Source: Cephalotus follicularis | Lineage: Eukaryota; Streptophyta; Magnoliopsida; Oxalidales; Cephalotaceae | NCBI GenBank assembly: GCA_001972305.1 | Contig: BDDD01002306.1 | Coordinates: 1-64,000, forward strand | Direction of reading: 5' to 3' | DNA: 64,000 nt | Shown here: positions 12,682-24,841 of the stretch, piece by piece | How the letters are laid out: each line of letters starts with the position of its first letter | How positions within the stretch are numbered: position 1 is the first letter of the stretch | The notes under the pieces: generated by a model | Told to the model about the DNA's origin: nothing | Databases searched by the model: none | The model's input: only the letters and a program-made list of their open reading frames with translations | Translations under genes and position numbers: made by a program

Positions 12682-13370
12682 CACTATACTATATAGGGTA
12701 ATGTGTATTAAGTGAATGCGTTTAATGGTTGTTATATAATCATTGATGTGAATCATATGAGTTGTATGAGTTGAAGTTAAGGTTTGAATGATGAAAGATA
12801 ATGTTATGGTGGATATAGTTAAGAGATAGGTTATGAAAAGTTCCTAATATAAAATTTTGAGGAGATTATAGATTGATAGATATTATGGAATGATAAGATT
12901 GATATTTGAGGTAATCAAAGTGATGAAATCATATAAATCATTTGGGATTAATAAAGGTGATATAGGTGTAAGTCTCGGAGAATACATGTAATGATTTTTG
13001 GTGACTTACATTTCTACTTGGAGGAAAATGATAAACTTGATGATGCAAATTATTTATTTATTTCTCGTTTATACTCATAATGTTGATTAATGAATTTATA
13101 ATTTAAAGGTTTTGAGTTAGAAAAATCATCGATGTGTGGTGTATGACTAGAGAGTTTATATAAATAGTGTATAAGATAAGATTAACAGATTTTATAAATG
13201 TTGAATGACTTAAAAGTAAGGATTGGTGATATAAGTGAGTGTTTAATGATTGATGTTTAGTCTTGGGTATGAATATTCTTATTTGAAGGGTGAAAATCGA
13301 TATGAATTTTAAGATAAAGTTTCAGAGTTAGGATTATATATATATGAGATAATGATGGTTTGAGTGATTG
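12430..13370. other. AT-rich non-coding stretch inside D
   Basis: A region rich in A and T with a (TA)n run at about 12647-12676. No open frame, terminal repeats or target duplications recognised. It may be an undetected insertion or decayed gag/pol sequence. Confidence 0.4.
12647..12676. repeat. (TA)n microsatellite
   Basis: About 15 uninterrupted TA units, followed by TACACACC. Confidence 0.9.
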
Positions 13371-14741
13371 GTGGAACCGTTACCGGAGTAGAATGAAGGA
13401 CTAAGCCTATAAAGACTGTTTCTAGAAGACATCACCTCACCTATGGTGGAAGAATGTCGGCTCTACACAGATCTTTAAAGACAGGGATTTGAACCTCAAG
13501 CAGAGATGATTAAGGACTATGATTAAGCCAACAGATACCCCAAGAAAATGCAAGCATAGTTACATATGCTTTGAGTAAAAGGTTTTCTACTTTTCTTCCT
13601 CATATTCGGATGAGTTATTCATTTTGATAGAGGAGCCAAATCCTTGCACGTGAACTTGTCAACCTCGGCTAGCGGAACTCTATCACCTACTCTTAGGGTA
13701 AGACTGATATTGCATGACAGGATCGGTGATGCACAAAGATAAGATCGTAAACACACCCACTACTCACATTGAGACGACAAACGCTGATGTATGGGGACAA
13801 GTTTCACAATGAAGCTGTCAAACATAAGTTTTTGAGAAGGCAATAACTCATCTTACGTGATGCATCCTAGAAGTGCCAAGTGTATCATAACTTGAGGGAG
13901 CACTTCTAGTAGAACAACATGAAAATAGATATCGTAGCTTCGATAACCAGCAGTTGAACATACCAGCAAGTCAATGCAGAGCAACAAAAAACTTCAAAAC
14001 TATTTAAGCTACTCTATATTCTCAATCGGAAGTGGAAGCATGTCACGATGGACTTCATCACATGACCTTTGCGGATACAGCTAAGGTACAATGCGATATA
14101 AGTCATACTGGAATGGCCTGCCCAAACACCTCACTTCTGTTGATTCAGCTCATCTACGATCTAGAATGCTTTGAGGAGTGATTATACTAGCACTAATGCA
14201 TCAGATTCCATTGGAACTCCGAAGTTAAGCACATTTGAACGAGAATAGTATTAGATGGGCTTTGTCACAGGACTTTTACAGACACAAGCATGACTGGCTC
14301 TACAAATTGACTTATTTTTCTATCGATTCAGGTTATCGATAACTTATACCCTATGAAAAACGGTAAGCAGAGAGCATCATATATACGTTGGAAGAGGTTT
14401 TGAGAACACTTGTTATGGACTTAAAGAATAGTTGGGATTTTAGCCTAATGTTGATCAAGTCTGTCTATAATAGCATCTATCAAGCTAGTATTGACCTGAC
14501 ACCCCCGCAAATCGGTTGGCAACACTGGATACACTAAGGTTAGGATAGCATACGTAAGAGCAATACGTGAGAGGCTACCGATAACTCAAAGTAGGCTGAA
14601 GAGTATTGATGTAGATGTAACGTGGATATGAAGTTTCAGCTTGATAAAAAAAAGTGTTCCTACGGGCATCACTGTAGAAGATTGATTAAGTTATAAAGTT
14701 GCGAAAAGCTCAGTTCCAACGAAATTGGAAAATTCGAGACC

Positions 14742-14872
14742 ACCCATTGTATTGGTGCATTAGTTTACCAAATAAACTTATCTCCATATACATATATATA
14801 TATATATATATATTGTATTGGTGCATTAGTTTACCAAATAAACTTATCTCCATATATATATATACATATATG
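14742..14872 (+). repeat. tandem duplication with (TA)n spacer in D
   Basis: A segment beginning TTGTATTGGTGCATTAG and ending TCTCCATATA occurs twice, about 66 bp apart and almost identical. Each copy is followed by a TA-rich run, so replication slippage between the TA runs is the likely origin. Confidence 0.85.
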
Positions 14873-15070
14873 ATAGCTTCCACGTATCAGTGTTGAGGAA
14901 GTACGTTTAAAGTCTCTCCCATGTATTGGACACTCTGATAGATTGGTGAGGAAGTATCATTAAAGATCAATGTCAAACGAGATGAACAGTCTGTACCCAG
15001 ATTACTTCACCATGTGTTGTGAGTAAATTTTGAGGACAAAATTTCTTATTTAGATTTATGGGGAGAGAGA

Positions 15071-15402
15071 CACGTGTATGGATCACAGAAATGCGCTGAG
15101 CGCATTGTTATCATTATTATTATTATCATTAAAAAAAATCAGGCGTTTTCTAGAAACGCCTGACGCTTAAAGAAAAGAGGGACATGGGACCAGGGGCTTT
15201 GCGCCATAGAAGAAGACGATAGAGAGAGAGTAACGCCGGGCACGAAGCGCAGGGCCAGTGACCGGAAAGAGAGAGACGTTGAGCTTCATTGCTGTTCTCC
15301 ATGGCCGGTAATCTCCCTTTCCTTTTCTCTTTCCCTTTTTTTTCTCCCTGAGCGTTGCCATCTAAGCCTTGCCTTTTCACCGCCAATATCATCATGGGCA
15401 GA
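15071..15402 (+). repeat. 3' LTR of D, left part
   Basis: It follows the purine run GGGGAGAGAGA and continues on the far side of element B at 38242. The exact first base is uncertain. It includes a 9-bp inverted repeat (CAGGCGTTT...AAACGCCTG, about 15140-15162) and a CT-rich tract near 15313-15350. Confidence 0.65.
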
Positions 15403-16734
15403 CGTCACACCCCGAACCACGAGGAGGAGCCCACGGTCAAACCCGAGACATGTCGTCTACACAATTCATTCATATCATCATCCAAAAGGTGCTATAAATT
15501 TAAAACTTCAATCAAAACCATGAATGCGGAATTAATCATTCAAATATCTCGCGTGGCTAAACCCAAATATATACATCAACTTCTTATATCTCAAGCACTG
15601 CCACAAGCCGGAAGGTCAAGCAACTGATTTACAAACATTATTACACATTGAATATACTTATACAAGGTGGGTCAATCAAAACTACAAACTTGACCAAGCC
15701 CTGCTCTACTATTTAACCCATCTGGTCAGTACAATGTATCATCTATACCTTCCTCTAATATAGAAAACCCATAAGAGCGATAATCATATGGGGATACAAA
15801 CAACCACAAGGTGTGAGTGATAGGACTTCCCTCCTTCTACGCACTATTGGTGTCGTAGGCAGAGTGTTGAAGAAGCATATAGGCTCCTCGGCCTCCTCAA
15901 CTCGATGTAGCAGAGAAGAATCCCTTGGCCTTCTCAGCTCGAGCTAGCAGAGAAGCATCCCTCGGCCTCCTCGGCTCGAACTAGCATCACCATTGTCTAC
16001 ACACTACTAGTGTCGCAATGGATAGAGACGAGATAACGCTGGTCTGGTTGACCTTCCCTCAATGCTCGTCTCATTAGGACTGAAGCATACAGAGTAGTCT
16101 GGGTTATTCAGAGTTACATGGGGTCCTTACAATCATCTCTCACAGTCGGTGTACCTCAGGTCCATCCATAAAGTGGGTCCTCCAAGTTATCTCTCTAAGA
16201 GGGCCTGTCTGTTACGACAGCTACCACACGGGGTCCTTATAGTTATCTCTCACAATCGGTGTCCCTTGTAGGTTTATCCAGATAGTGGGTCCTACAAGCT
16301 ATCTCCCTGTTAAGGCTAGTCTGTTACACGGGTTCCTCATAGTTATCTCTCACAGTTAGTGTACCTTGGGTCCATCCATAAAGCTGCAAGTTATCTCTCT
16401 GAGAGGGCTTGTCTGTTAAGACAGCCATCACATGGGGTCCTTATAGTTAACTCTCACAATCTGTGTCCCTCATAAGTTCATCCAGATAGTGGGTCCTACA
16501 AGCTATCTCTCTATCAGACTAAGCTGTTACCTCTCTAATCTCTACGATATAGTGGAGATCAGGAGTGAGATATCTTGTCAGAGCTCAACAATGTCTAGCG
16601 AAAGCCATGACCTTAGAGGTCTGCAATTATAAAACCCTTTGGATGATTGGTATTGAAACCCATTCGATCATAGAAGGGTTCAACTAGGCTACACAGCCTT
16701 AGAGCTTTCCTAAGACCTGATTTCCTGACCTCTT

Positions 16735-16888
16735 CCTCCGAGGTCTGCCTTCAAGTACCGATATCTGCCTTCAAGTACTGAGGTTTGCCTTCAAGTACTG
16801 AGGTCCTACCTTCAAGTACTGAGGTCTTGCCTTCAAGTATCGAGGCCTACCTTCAAGTACTAAGGTCACGCATTCAAGTACCGTGGTC
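16735..16888. repeat. 20-bp minisatellite in B 3' LTR (about 8 units)
   Basis: The unit is close to GAGGTCTGCCTTCAAGTACT. The same array is at 37345-37510 in the other LTR of B with a similar number of copies, so it was present when B inserted. Confidence 0.9.
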
Positions 16889-18044
16889 TGTGTCCAACAT
16901 CTTCTGCGTGAAACATCGACAGTCTTATGTAGACAAAGCGTCAATGGTTTATAGACTTAGTAGACCAATGAATACGGTTGTTCACCAGCTCATAATCAGC
17001 ACAAATCCAATTAATCAATCCAACACTCGATCCAAAGGAGCTATAATCCCCAATTGTTGGTTATGTCACGCCCCAAACCATGAGGAGGACCCAGAGTCTG
17101 ACACGTACCATGCCATCGATACATTCCACTGATACCATCACCCAAATTATGCTATAAATTTAAAACTTCAATACAATATCATGCATGCGAAACAACCATT
17201 CTATATGTCATGTGGATAACCCCAATAATATATACATAATCTTATATCAAGCGCACTGCCACAAGTCAGCAAGTCACATATAACATGAATACAATCATTC
17301 TTATACATCAAGTCTCTTATACAATAAGGTAGGTAGAGAAGTTGCGCTGCTACTATAACCCTTTCTCTGTGATCTGGCCAATCTAATCACTTCGATGCAT
17401 CACCTATACTTGCCCCTAATGGTTGTGCCCATTTGAGAATGGGTCAGCGGACCATAGTTATAATCATCTATGGTACATTCAACGATAAAGTCTGAGTAGG
17501 TAGAGGTCTCCATCCTTCTACGCACTCTAGGTGTTGTAGACCAAGGACTCCTCAAGCATAAGTGCTCCTCGGCATCCTCTATACTCTCTAGGTGTTGTAG
17601 GCAGAGGAGTTAACAAGCATGAGCACTCCTCAGCCTCCTCGGCTTGAGGTATCTGAGTAAGCATACCTCGGCCTCCTCGGCTTGAGATAGCAGAGATGCA
17701 TTCCTCAGCCTCCTCAGCTCGAGGTAGCCTTATCATTATATACGCACTGCAAGTGTTATAGTGCGTGGAGAAAAGATAACACTGGTCTTGTTGACCTTCT
17801 CCTCAATGCTAGTCTCTTTAGGACAGAAGCATGTAGAGTAGTATTGGTTATTCAGACTTACAAGAGGTCCTCACAGTTAGCTCTCACAGTCGGTGTCCCT
17901 CGTAGGTCCATCCAGAAAGTAGGCATGTAAGTTATCCTCTGTCATACTAAGCGACTACCTCCCTAATCCCCATAATATATCAGAGGTCAGGAGTGGGCTA
18001 TCTCATTAGAGCTAAGCAATGTCGAGCTAAAGCTAGGACCTTAG

Positions 18045-19135
18045 AGGTCTGCCTTCAAGCACTGAGGTTCGCCTTCGAGTACAAAGTCTGCCTTCAGTAC
18101 GAGGTCTGCCTTATAATACTGAGGTCTTGCCTTTAGTACGAGGTCTGACTTCTTGTACGAGGTCTTGCCTTCGAGTATGAGATGCTGCCATCAATACAAG
18201 GTCTGCCTTCTAGTACGAGGTCTTGCCTTCAGTACGAGGTCTGCCTTCAGTATTGAGGTCTTACCTTATAGTATGAGGTCTTGCCTTCAGTACGAGGTCT
18301 GCCTTCAGTACGAAGTTTGTCTTCAGCACTGAGGTCTTGCCTTCAGTACGAGGTCTACCTTACAGTATGAGGTCTTGCCTTCTAATACGAGGTCTTGTCT
18401 TCAGTACGAGGACTTTCCTTCAGTACGAGGTTTGCCTTCAGTACGAGGTCTGCCTTCAGCACTGAGGTCTTGCCATAAGTATGAGGTCTGCGTTCTAGTA
18501 TGTGGTCTTCCCTTCAGTACGAGGTCTTCCCTTCAATACTAAGGTCTTGCCTTCAGTACGAGGTCTGCCTTCAGTACGAGGTCTGCCTTAAGTATGAGGT
18601 CTACCTTCAGCATTGAGGCCTTGCCTTCAGTACGAGGTCTTCCTTCAGTACGAGGTCTTCCTTCTATTACGAGGTCGTGCATTCAGTATGACTTCTTGCC
18701 TTCAGTACGAGGTCTTGACTTCAGCATGTGGTATGCCTTCAACACTGAGGTCTTGCATTAAGTACGAGGTCTGCCTTCAGTACAAGGTCTGCCTTCTAGT
18801 ATGAGGTCTTGGTTTCAGTACAAGGTCTTGCCTTCAGTACGAGCTCTTGACTTCATTACTAAGGTCTTGACTTCTGTACAAGGTCTTCCTTTAGTACGAG
18901 GTCTGCCTTCAGTACATGGTCTGCCTTCTAGTACGAGGTCTTACGTTCAGTACGAGGTCTTGCGTTCAGTAGGAGGTCTTGCCTTCGTTACTGAGGTCTT
19001 GCCTTCAGTACGAAGTCTGCCTTCAGTACGAGGACTGTCTTCAGTACGAGGTCTTCCTTCAGTACGAGCTCTGCCTTCTAGTGCGAGGTATGCCTTCTAG
19101 TACGAGGTCTTGCCTTTAGTACGAGGTCTGTAATG
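18045..19135. repeat. expanded 18-20 bp minisatellite (about 57 units) in LTR T
   Basis: Near-continuous units of GAGGTCTGCCTTCAGTAC, with variants GAGGTCTTGCCTTCAGTAC and CTTCTAGTAC. The units are head to tail without spacers and clearly related to the 20-bp arrays in both B LTRs, but about seven times longer. Confidence 0.93.
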
Positions 19136-19370
19136 GTGCGATTACTATTCTCATAGTGGTTGTAGAAATTATGATTACTAGTCCCATGAAGTTTATAGCG
19201 GATACGATTTCTAGTCCCCAAAGGTTCTAGCCGATACGATTACTAGTCCCCAAAGGTTCTAGCCAATACGATTACTACTGCCCAAAGGTTCAAGCCGATA
19301 CGATTTCTAGTCCCACGAAGGTTCTAGAAAATGTGATTACTAGTACCCGAAGGTTCTAGCCAAAAACAAT
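19136..19370. repeat. 32-34 bp minisatellite in LTR T (about 7 units)
   Basis: The unit is close to GATTACTAGTCCCCAAAGG followed by TTCTAGCCGATAC. It directly follows the GAGGTCTGC array. The core AGTCCCC.AAGGTTCTAGC also forms the array in LTR S at 41588, on the opposite strand. Confidence 0.85.
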
Positions 19371-20889
19371 TCCTAATTGAGCTCAGGAAGAGCCGGGGTT
19401 AAAAACATGGTGTTTTGCAGAGAACAAGGCACTAACGTCATGGTAGGCCCTAGCTTCCCGAGCTCTGCCTTAACTTCTTTGATCCAGGTCTGCCCTCTAC
19501 CTCTGAGGTCTGCAGTCCACAATTGCTTTAGGCATCGACTATTATCTCTTAAGCAAAGCGCCAGCATTGTGGCCTTTGCAGGACATCGAAACAATTGATA
19601 ACCATTTAAATCAGTCAAACACTAGATCCAGAGGAGCCATAAGCCCAAGCGGTCGGTCACAACTCAAAATAGCTTAATAATACTTAACCCATTCATCTAA
19701 TCCTGATTTAGCAGTTCATACAGCATATAAGTACAACCTACCTCGATAATTGTCGAGTTGCAGATCTGGAAGAGTTTGTTGCTAGAAACCTTAAAATGGT
19801 TCTTCCTTCAGGTTCTACCCACTACTGCAAGCCAAGGACTCCTTTTTTACTTGATTCTGCTCATTCGCTCTCTAAGAGTGACGCTAAAAGCGAAGCTCCA
19901 AGCTTCAGTGTCGAGGGGGAAGAAGGAGAAATGATGAGAAATAGATGCACAGAGAAAAGGAACTCGTGGCTCACTTGCTCTCTCACTAAACGACCGACGG
20001 TAATCGGCCACTTTTCGTCTCTCTCTCTCTCTCTCCCTCTATCTAGATCAGGAGGTGAGAGAATGAAATAAATGGGAGATGAGATTATGAAAGCATGAAT
20101 GAGAAGTTGAACTACCTATAGAATTCCTTGGGCGAAGAATCCAGAACCTGTCCATGACCTCACAATGGCCGGCCCCACCTTTTTTCAAATGTGAGACAAG
20201 TTATGTCTCATAAGAGAGATGAAATTATTATTGACTTAGTCAACAATTGTGGGCTCCGTGACATCATCCAATATCATACATTACAATAGATAATGATAAA
20301 ACTTGGGGCTTACAGGTTACAACTCAGAAACAGCTTAAAAATCCTTAACCCATTCATCTAGTTCTGATCTAGCAGTTCATAACAGCATAATTCATTAAAG
20401 GCAGTAATATGCATGAGTTAAAGCACATATGTAGAACCTACCTCGATAACAGCTGAGACACAGATCTGGGAGAATTGGCTGATGAAACCAGTTGTAGATT
20501 TGGACAAATCCGCTGCTAAAACAGGGATCTGATTCTTCCTTCGAGTTCTACACACTGCTACGAGTCCAACGACTCCTTTCTTGCTCCAAGCCAAGCTTTC
20601 TCTCCCTAACTCACCCTCTCATTGTCTCTCTCTAGAATAGGAGGCTTGAAAAATGAATAAGAATAGAAAGCGACAAACTGTCTATATAAATACTTTCTTT
20701 AGGTGAAAAACCCAAAACTTATCCTAGGTTCACTTAAACCCACACTATCCAAAAAAAGCCAAAAAAAGGAAAACATGATAGCAATAATACACATGTCATG
20801 CCATCATACAACATTGCACGATAGCATTTAATACAAACAGTTTATACAAGACCCATAGCTTACATCCTCCATTCCTCAAAAAATCTCGT

Positions 20890-23751
20890 CCTGAGATTCC
20901 CTAAGGTCAAAACAAGTGAGGGTACAATGTTCTCATGTCTTCCTCAGGTTCTGGTGAAGCTTCTTCGAGTCCATGGTACTGCCATAATACTTTCACCAAT
21001 GGAATGGTCTTGCTTCTTAACTGCTTGACCCGACGATCAAGGATATGGATAGGTGCTTCTTCAAATCCCATGTCCATCCTCAACTCCAATGGCTCAAACT
21101 ATAGCACATGAGAAGAATTTGGATGATACTTCCTCAGCATCAAGACATGGAAGACATTGTGCACATTTGATAAACTGGGCGGTAAGGAAAGTCTGTAGGT
21201 TACTACACCTACTCTCTTGAGTATCTCGAAAGGTCTTATAAATGAGGGGCTAGCTTCCCCTTCTTGCCGAACCTCATGATTCCTTTGGTCGGTGAGACTT
21301 TAAGGAATACATGATCTCCCACAAAGAATTCGATCCCTCGCTTGCGATGATCTGTATAACTCTTTTGTCCGCTTTGGGTTATCAGAAGCATTTCCCTGAT
21401 AACTTGGCCTTCTCCGTTGTCTCTTGCAAAAGCTTTGGTCCTAATAGACTCTGCTCGCCAACCTCAAACCAAAAAATTGGGGTTCTACATTTTCAACCAT
21501 AGAGAGCCTCAAATGGTGTCATTCCAATGCTGGAATAAGAATTATTGTTGTATGAGAACTTTACTAATGACAGATGTACATCCCAACTTCCACCCTAATC
21601 CATCACGCATGCCCGAAGCCTGTCCTCTATAGTCTGGATAGTTCGCTCAAACTTACCATCTGATTAGGGATGAAAAGCTATGCTGAAACGTAATTGGGTA
21701 CTAAAGGTTATCTGCAGTTTTTTCCAAAACTGTGATGTAACCTGGGGTCCCTGTCAGACATCACGCTGACAGGTACTCCATGAAGCATGACAATCTCTCC
21801 AACATACAAGGTTGCTAACCGTTCAAGAGAATAAGTCATCTTGATCGCTAGAAAATGAGCAGATTTAGTAAGGCGGTCAACGATAACCCATATCGTATCA
21901 CGATCAGTCTTTGTCCTTTGTAATCCCGTCACAAAATCCATCGTGATTGTTCCCATTTTCATTGTGCCACAGGTAACGGTTGAAGCAATCCAGCTAGCCT
22001 CTAGTGTTCTGCTTTAAGCTGTTGACATACCATGGCTGGAGCAACATACTCAGCTATCTCGTTCTTGATGATACTCCACCCATAATTGACCTTTAAGTCT
22101 CGGTACATTTTGGTACTCTCGGGATGTACTGAGAAACTGGAATGATGGCCCTGTGACAAAAGCTCCTCCTTCAGTTCTTTACTTCTGGGAACACAAACTC
22201 TGCACTGATATCTGATCAATCCATCACCCTAAATTGAGAATTCGGGTTTCAATCCTCCTTGACCATTTAAAGCAATCTTGAGCAACCTTCCATCCATACC
22301 ATGATCTTCTCTAATTCTGTCTAACAACCATGTGAGTGCCTGAATCTGAGCAATCATTAAGCAAGCTAATCAGTGATTCAAAGCGTCTACAACCACATTA
22401 GCCTTTCCTGGATGGTACTATGTCTCAGCTAATCGGTGACTCAAAGCGTTTGCAACCACATTAGCCTTGCCTGGATGGTACTGTGTCTTAGCTAATCGGT
22501 GACTCAAAGCGTCTGTAACCACATTAGCCTTGCATGGATGGTACTGTGTTTCAAAGATATAATCATTAAGCAACTCCATCCATCTTCTTGCCTCATATTC
22601 AGGTCTTTCTGGGAGAACAGGTGCTTCAAACTTTGTGATCAGCAAACACATCAAACTTAGTGCCATACAATTTGTGCCTCCATTTGCGTAGTGCAAAGAC
22701 TATCACTTCTAACTTGAGATCATGAGTTGGATAACTCTCCTTAGGAGGCTTCAACTTCCTTGAGGCATACGCGATCACCTTTCCATCATGCATTAGAACA
22801 CCTCCCAAGCCATTCCCTGTGCATCACTTTACCCAACAAAGCCTTTATTACCTTTTGGCACGGCCGAAATCGGCGCATAAATCAAATGGTGTTTCAACTC
22901 CTGAAAACTCTGTTCATAACTATCATCCCACACAAATACCGTATTTTTCTGTGTCAATTGAGTCAAAGTTGTGGCTATCCATGAAAATCCCTCGACAAAA
23001 CTGCGATAATACAACGATAAGTCTAAGAAACTCTAGACTTCTGTCACGTTTGTTGGTCGTTTCTAGTCTCTCACTACTTGTATCTTTGTTGTGTCTACTG
23101 ATAAACTGACAATGGAAATAACGTGACCAAAAAAAGCCACCTCTGACAACCAAAACTCATAGTTGCTAAACTTTGCATACAACCGGTGATCTCTCAAAAC
23201 CTGCAATGCCGAGCGCAAATGCTCCCTATGTTCCTCCATAGACTTGGATTACACAAAGATAACATAGATGAAGACCACGATGAACTGGTCAAGATATGGA
23301 CTCAATACACTGTTCATTCAGGCTCATGAATGCGGCAGGGGCATTGGTTACCCAAAACGGCATTACCATGAACTCATAATGTCCATTATGTGACCTGAAA
23401 GCTGTCTTTGGAATATCTTCTGCTCTAACTCTGAGCTGATGAGACCCTAATCTGAAATCCAACTTGGAGAACACCGACAATCCTCTAAACTGATCAAACA
23501 TTTCACCTATATGCGAAACTGAGCACTTGTTCTTTACAGTAGCCCTGTTGAACTACTGATAATCAATGCACATCTGTAACGATCACTCATTCTTTTTGAC
23601 AAATAGGAAAGGTGCTCCCCACGAGAAAACACTTGGTCTGATGTAACCTCTATCGAGAAACTCCTACAATTGCATTTTAAATTCTTTGAATTCGGGAGGT
23701 GCGATGCGATAAGGAGCTCTCGATATTGGTGTTGTCCTTGGCAGGAGATCT
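20890..23751 (-). pseudogene. pol of element B (RT, RNase H, integrase, chromodomain)
   Basis: Read right to left: RT near 23289-23751 ([36 protein letters not shown]), RNase H near 22418-22810 ([24 protein letters not shown]), integrase zinc region near 22001-22219 (VHPESTKMYRDLK, then EYVAPAMVCQQLKAEH), integrase core near 21708-21962 (TMDFVTGLQ, VIVDRLTKSAHFLA), and a C-terminal chromodomain-type tail near 20890-21089 (IPLVKVLWQYHGLEEASPE, ending YPHLF). This order with the chromodomain marks a chromovirus. Several interruptions are present, so it is a fossil. It holds an in-frame repeat at 22375-22565. Confidence 0.88.
22375..22565 (-). repeat. 63-bp in-frame tandem triplication in B RNase H end
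   Basis: Three consecutive copies of a 63-bp unit encode [20 protein letters not shown]-like segments on the minus strand. 63 bp is 21 codons, so the reading frame is kept. The copies differ by a few bases each. Element A has the corresponding segment once ([15 protein letters not shown]). Confidence 0.85.
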
Positions 23752-23935
23752 ATAAGTGTAACGCCCGGTATTTTCATTTTTTTTTGTAATATTTCATTTT
23801 AAGATGTAATCGTATGCTTGGATTAATGAAAATGTTGGAGATTTCACCTCAATAATGTTACCAAACCCTAATTATTGCTTTGGGAGAAAGGAAGGTGTGT
23901 GTTTAAACCAAAATGGTGCAGTTTTGGGATAAACG

Positions 23936-24095
23936 CATCGATGTCTTTGGAAAGACGTCGACGCCTATGGGAGCAAAGGCGTACGTGGATGCATATACAT
24001 GCACGTCGATGTAGGCAAAGACATCGACTCCCTCGTGTGAAAAGGGAAAAGTCATCGACGTCTATGGAAGACGTCGACGTCTTTGAAAAGAATAT
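23936..24095 (+). repeat. first ATCGAT/GTCGAC cluster, A 5' LTR
   Basis: About seven copies of ACGTCGACGTCTTTG-like motifs in 160 bp, about 180 bp into the LTR. The matching cluster in the 3' LTR is at 31420-31570. A related cluster is in K on the minus strand (1592-1745). Confidence 0.85.
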
Positions 24096-24582
24096 CAGTC
24101 ACGTTATGAACTGACAGAGTAACATGCAAGAGGGAAGGAATTAGGATCCTTGCAGGCGCCTCGAGGCACGGGAAGGAGACGTGTTGATCATTCATAATGG
24201 CCTCCTGACCTGCATGACTGAAGAAGAATGAAGAAGGTAACAAGTGTTACCATGCATGCAACCTGTAAATAAAACATGAGAAGAAAACAAAAGGCAGAAA
24301 CTCACTGGGAAAGAGGGAGAGAACACGAGAGTGCTCATTGAATGCAGGGAGAAAGAGGGAGAGGGAGCCATCTACATAAGAACAACCCCCTCCCCACCTC
24401 TCTCTCTCATTTAAAACACCAAAGGAAAGGAAGAGGAGAAAACCAGTGAGTGGTGAAAGAGGGAGCCACCATTGTTGAGCTTGTTTGGAGATAGAGACTT
24501 GGAGCTCGTGGATTGCAGCTGTTGAGCGGAACTTGGAGCTGCTGTGGACAGAACCTTGGAACTCAAAGAGGTGGACTTTCCA

Positions 24583-24610
24583 GTTCCTAACGTGGAACAA
24601 CAAGGTAGGG
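24583..24610 (+). promoter_or_regulatory. stem-loop and candidate 5' splice site in A 5' LTR
   Basis: Inverted repeat GTTCC (24583-24587) and GGAAC (24594-24598) with a six-base loop, followed by AACAAG|GTAGGGG. The same layout is in LTR H (59887-59916), in LTR J (63929-63972) and in the 3' LTR of A at 32066-32094. A spliced leader is an inference; no transcript evidence is available here. Confidence 0.5.
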
Positions 24611-24841
24611 GAAAGTGATGGTTCTTATACATGCATTTTGAGTTTTAAGATAATGAATACCATTAATGAGTTGCATGTTAATGGGTGAATTGTAATTTCT
24701 GGACTTCTGTGATGATTACTGTGAAATACGGAGTAACCATGCATATGTGATTACATGAATATGTGAACTGGTTTGTGTAAAGGATGGATATTATAATGGC
24801 TTGTTGTATTAAAACTGTGGAGAAAACGTTCTGGGTTGGAT

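Larger units (their letters stand above)
11766..15055 (+). pseudogene. gag-pol fossil of element D
   Basis: Decayed coding sequence. The clearest part is the integrase: KHVTMDFIT near 14035-14065, and a FHPQTDGQ-like to LEDMLRA-like segment near 14350-14430. A stretch near 14460-14540 corresponds to the conserved YNNSYQASI...EALYGR region of Tekay-type integrases. A protease-like trace lies near 12355-12400. 12430-13370 is AT-rich and carries no coding signal that I can identify. The terminal GAGGACAAAATTTCTT, typical of the end of these elements, lies near 15032. Many breaks; no function expected. Confidence 0.7.
17064..20314 (-). mobile_element. solo LTR T (3.25 kb, B-related family)
   Basis: On the minus strand it begins TGTAAGCCCCAAG and ends GGTTTGGGGCGTGACA. 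GGTTA flanks it on both sides (17059-17063 and 20315-20319), and the outside sequence joins exactly as in the uninterrupted LTR at 37687. It has no internal region, so it formed by LTR-LTR recombination. It belongs to a family related to the LTRs of B and C and contains a very large minisatellite. Open frames at 18613-19100 are by-products of the array. Confidence 0.92.
15403..20864 (-). repeat. 3' LTR of B, interrupted by solo LTR T
   Basis: On the minus strand it begins TGTAAGCTATGGG at 20864 and ends GGTTCGGGGTGTGACG at 15403. Its two parts, 15403-17058 and 20320-20864, match the two ends of the 5' LTR (36206-37685 and 37687-38241). The net length is about 2.2 kb. It includes CTCGG-rich short repeats at 15876-15992 and a 20-bp minisatellite at 16735-16888. 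Confidence 0.88.

Noticed and set aside
14760-14872. Small membrane protein rich in YIYIYI
   Set aside because: Product of the (TA)n runs and tandem duplication in element D.
15140-15162. Hairpin CAGGCGTTT...AAACGCCTG as a terminator
   Set aside because: This is plant LTR sequence of D; a bacterial-type terminator makes no sense here. Kept only as an inverted repeat.
18045-19135. CRISPR-like array of short direct repeats
   Set aside because: The 18-20 bp units are contiguous without unique spacers and lie inside a plant LTR with target duplications. It is a minisatellite.
24247-24688. Short proteins encoded in LTR A
   Set aside because: The frames differ between the two LTR copies and run through GA-rich sequence with no domain.
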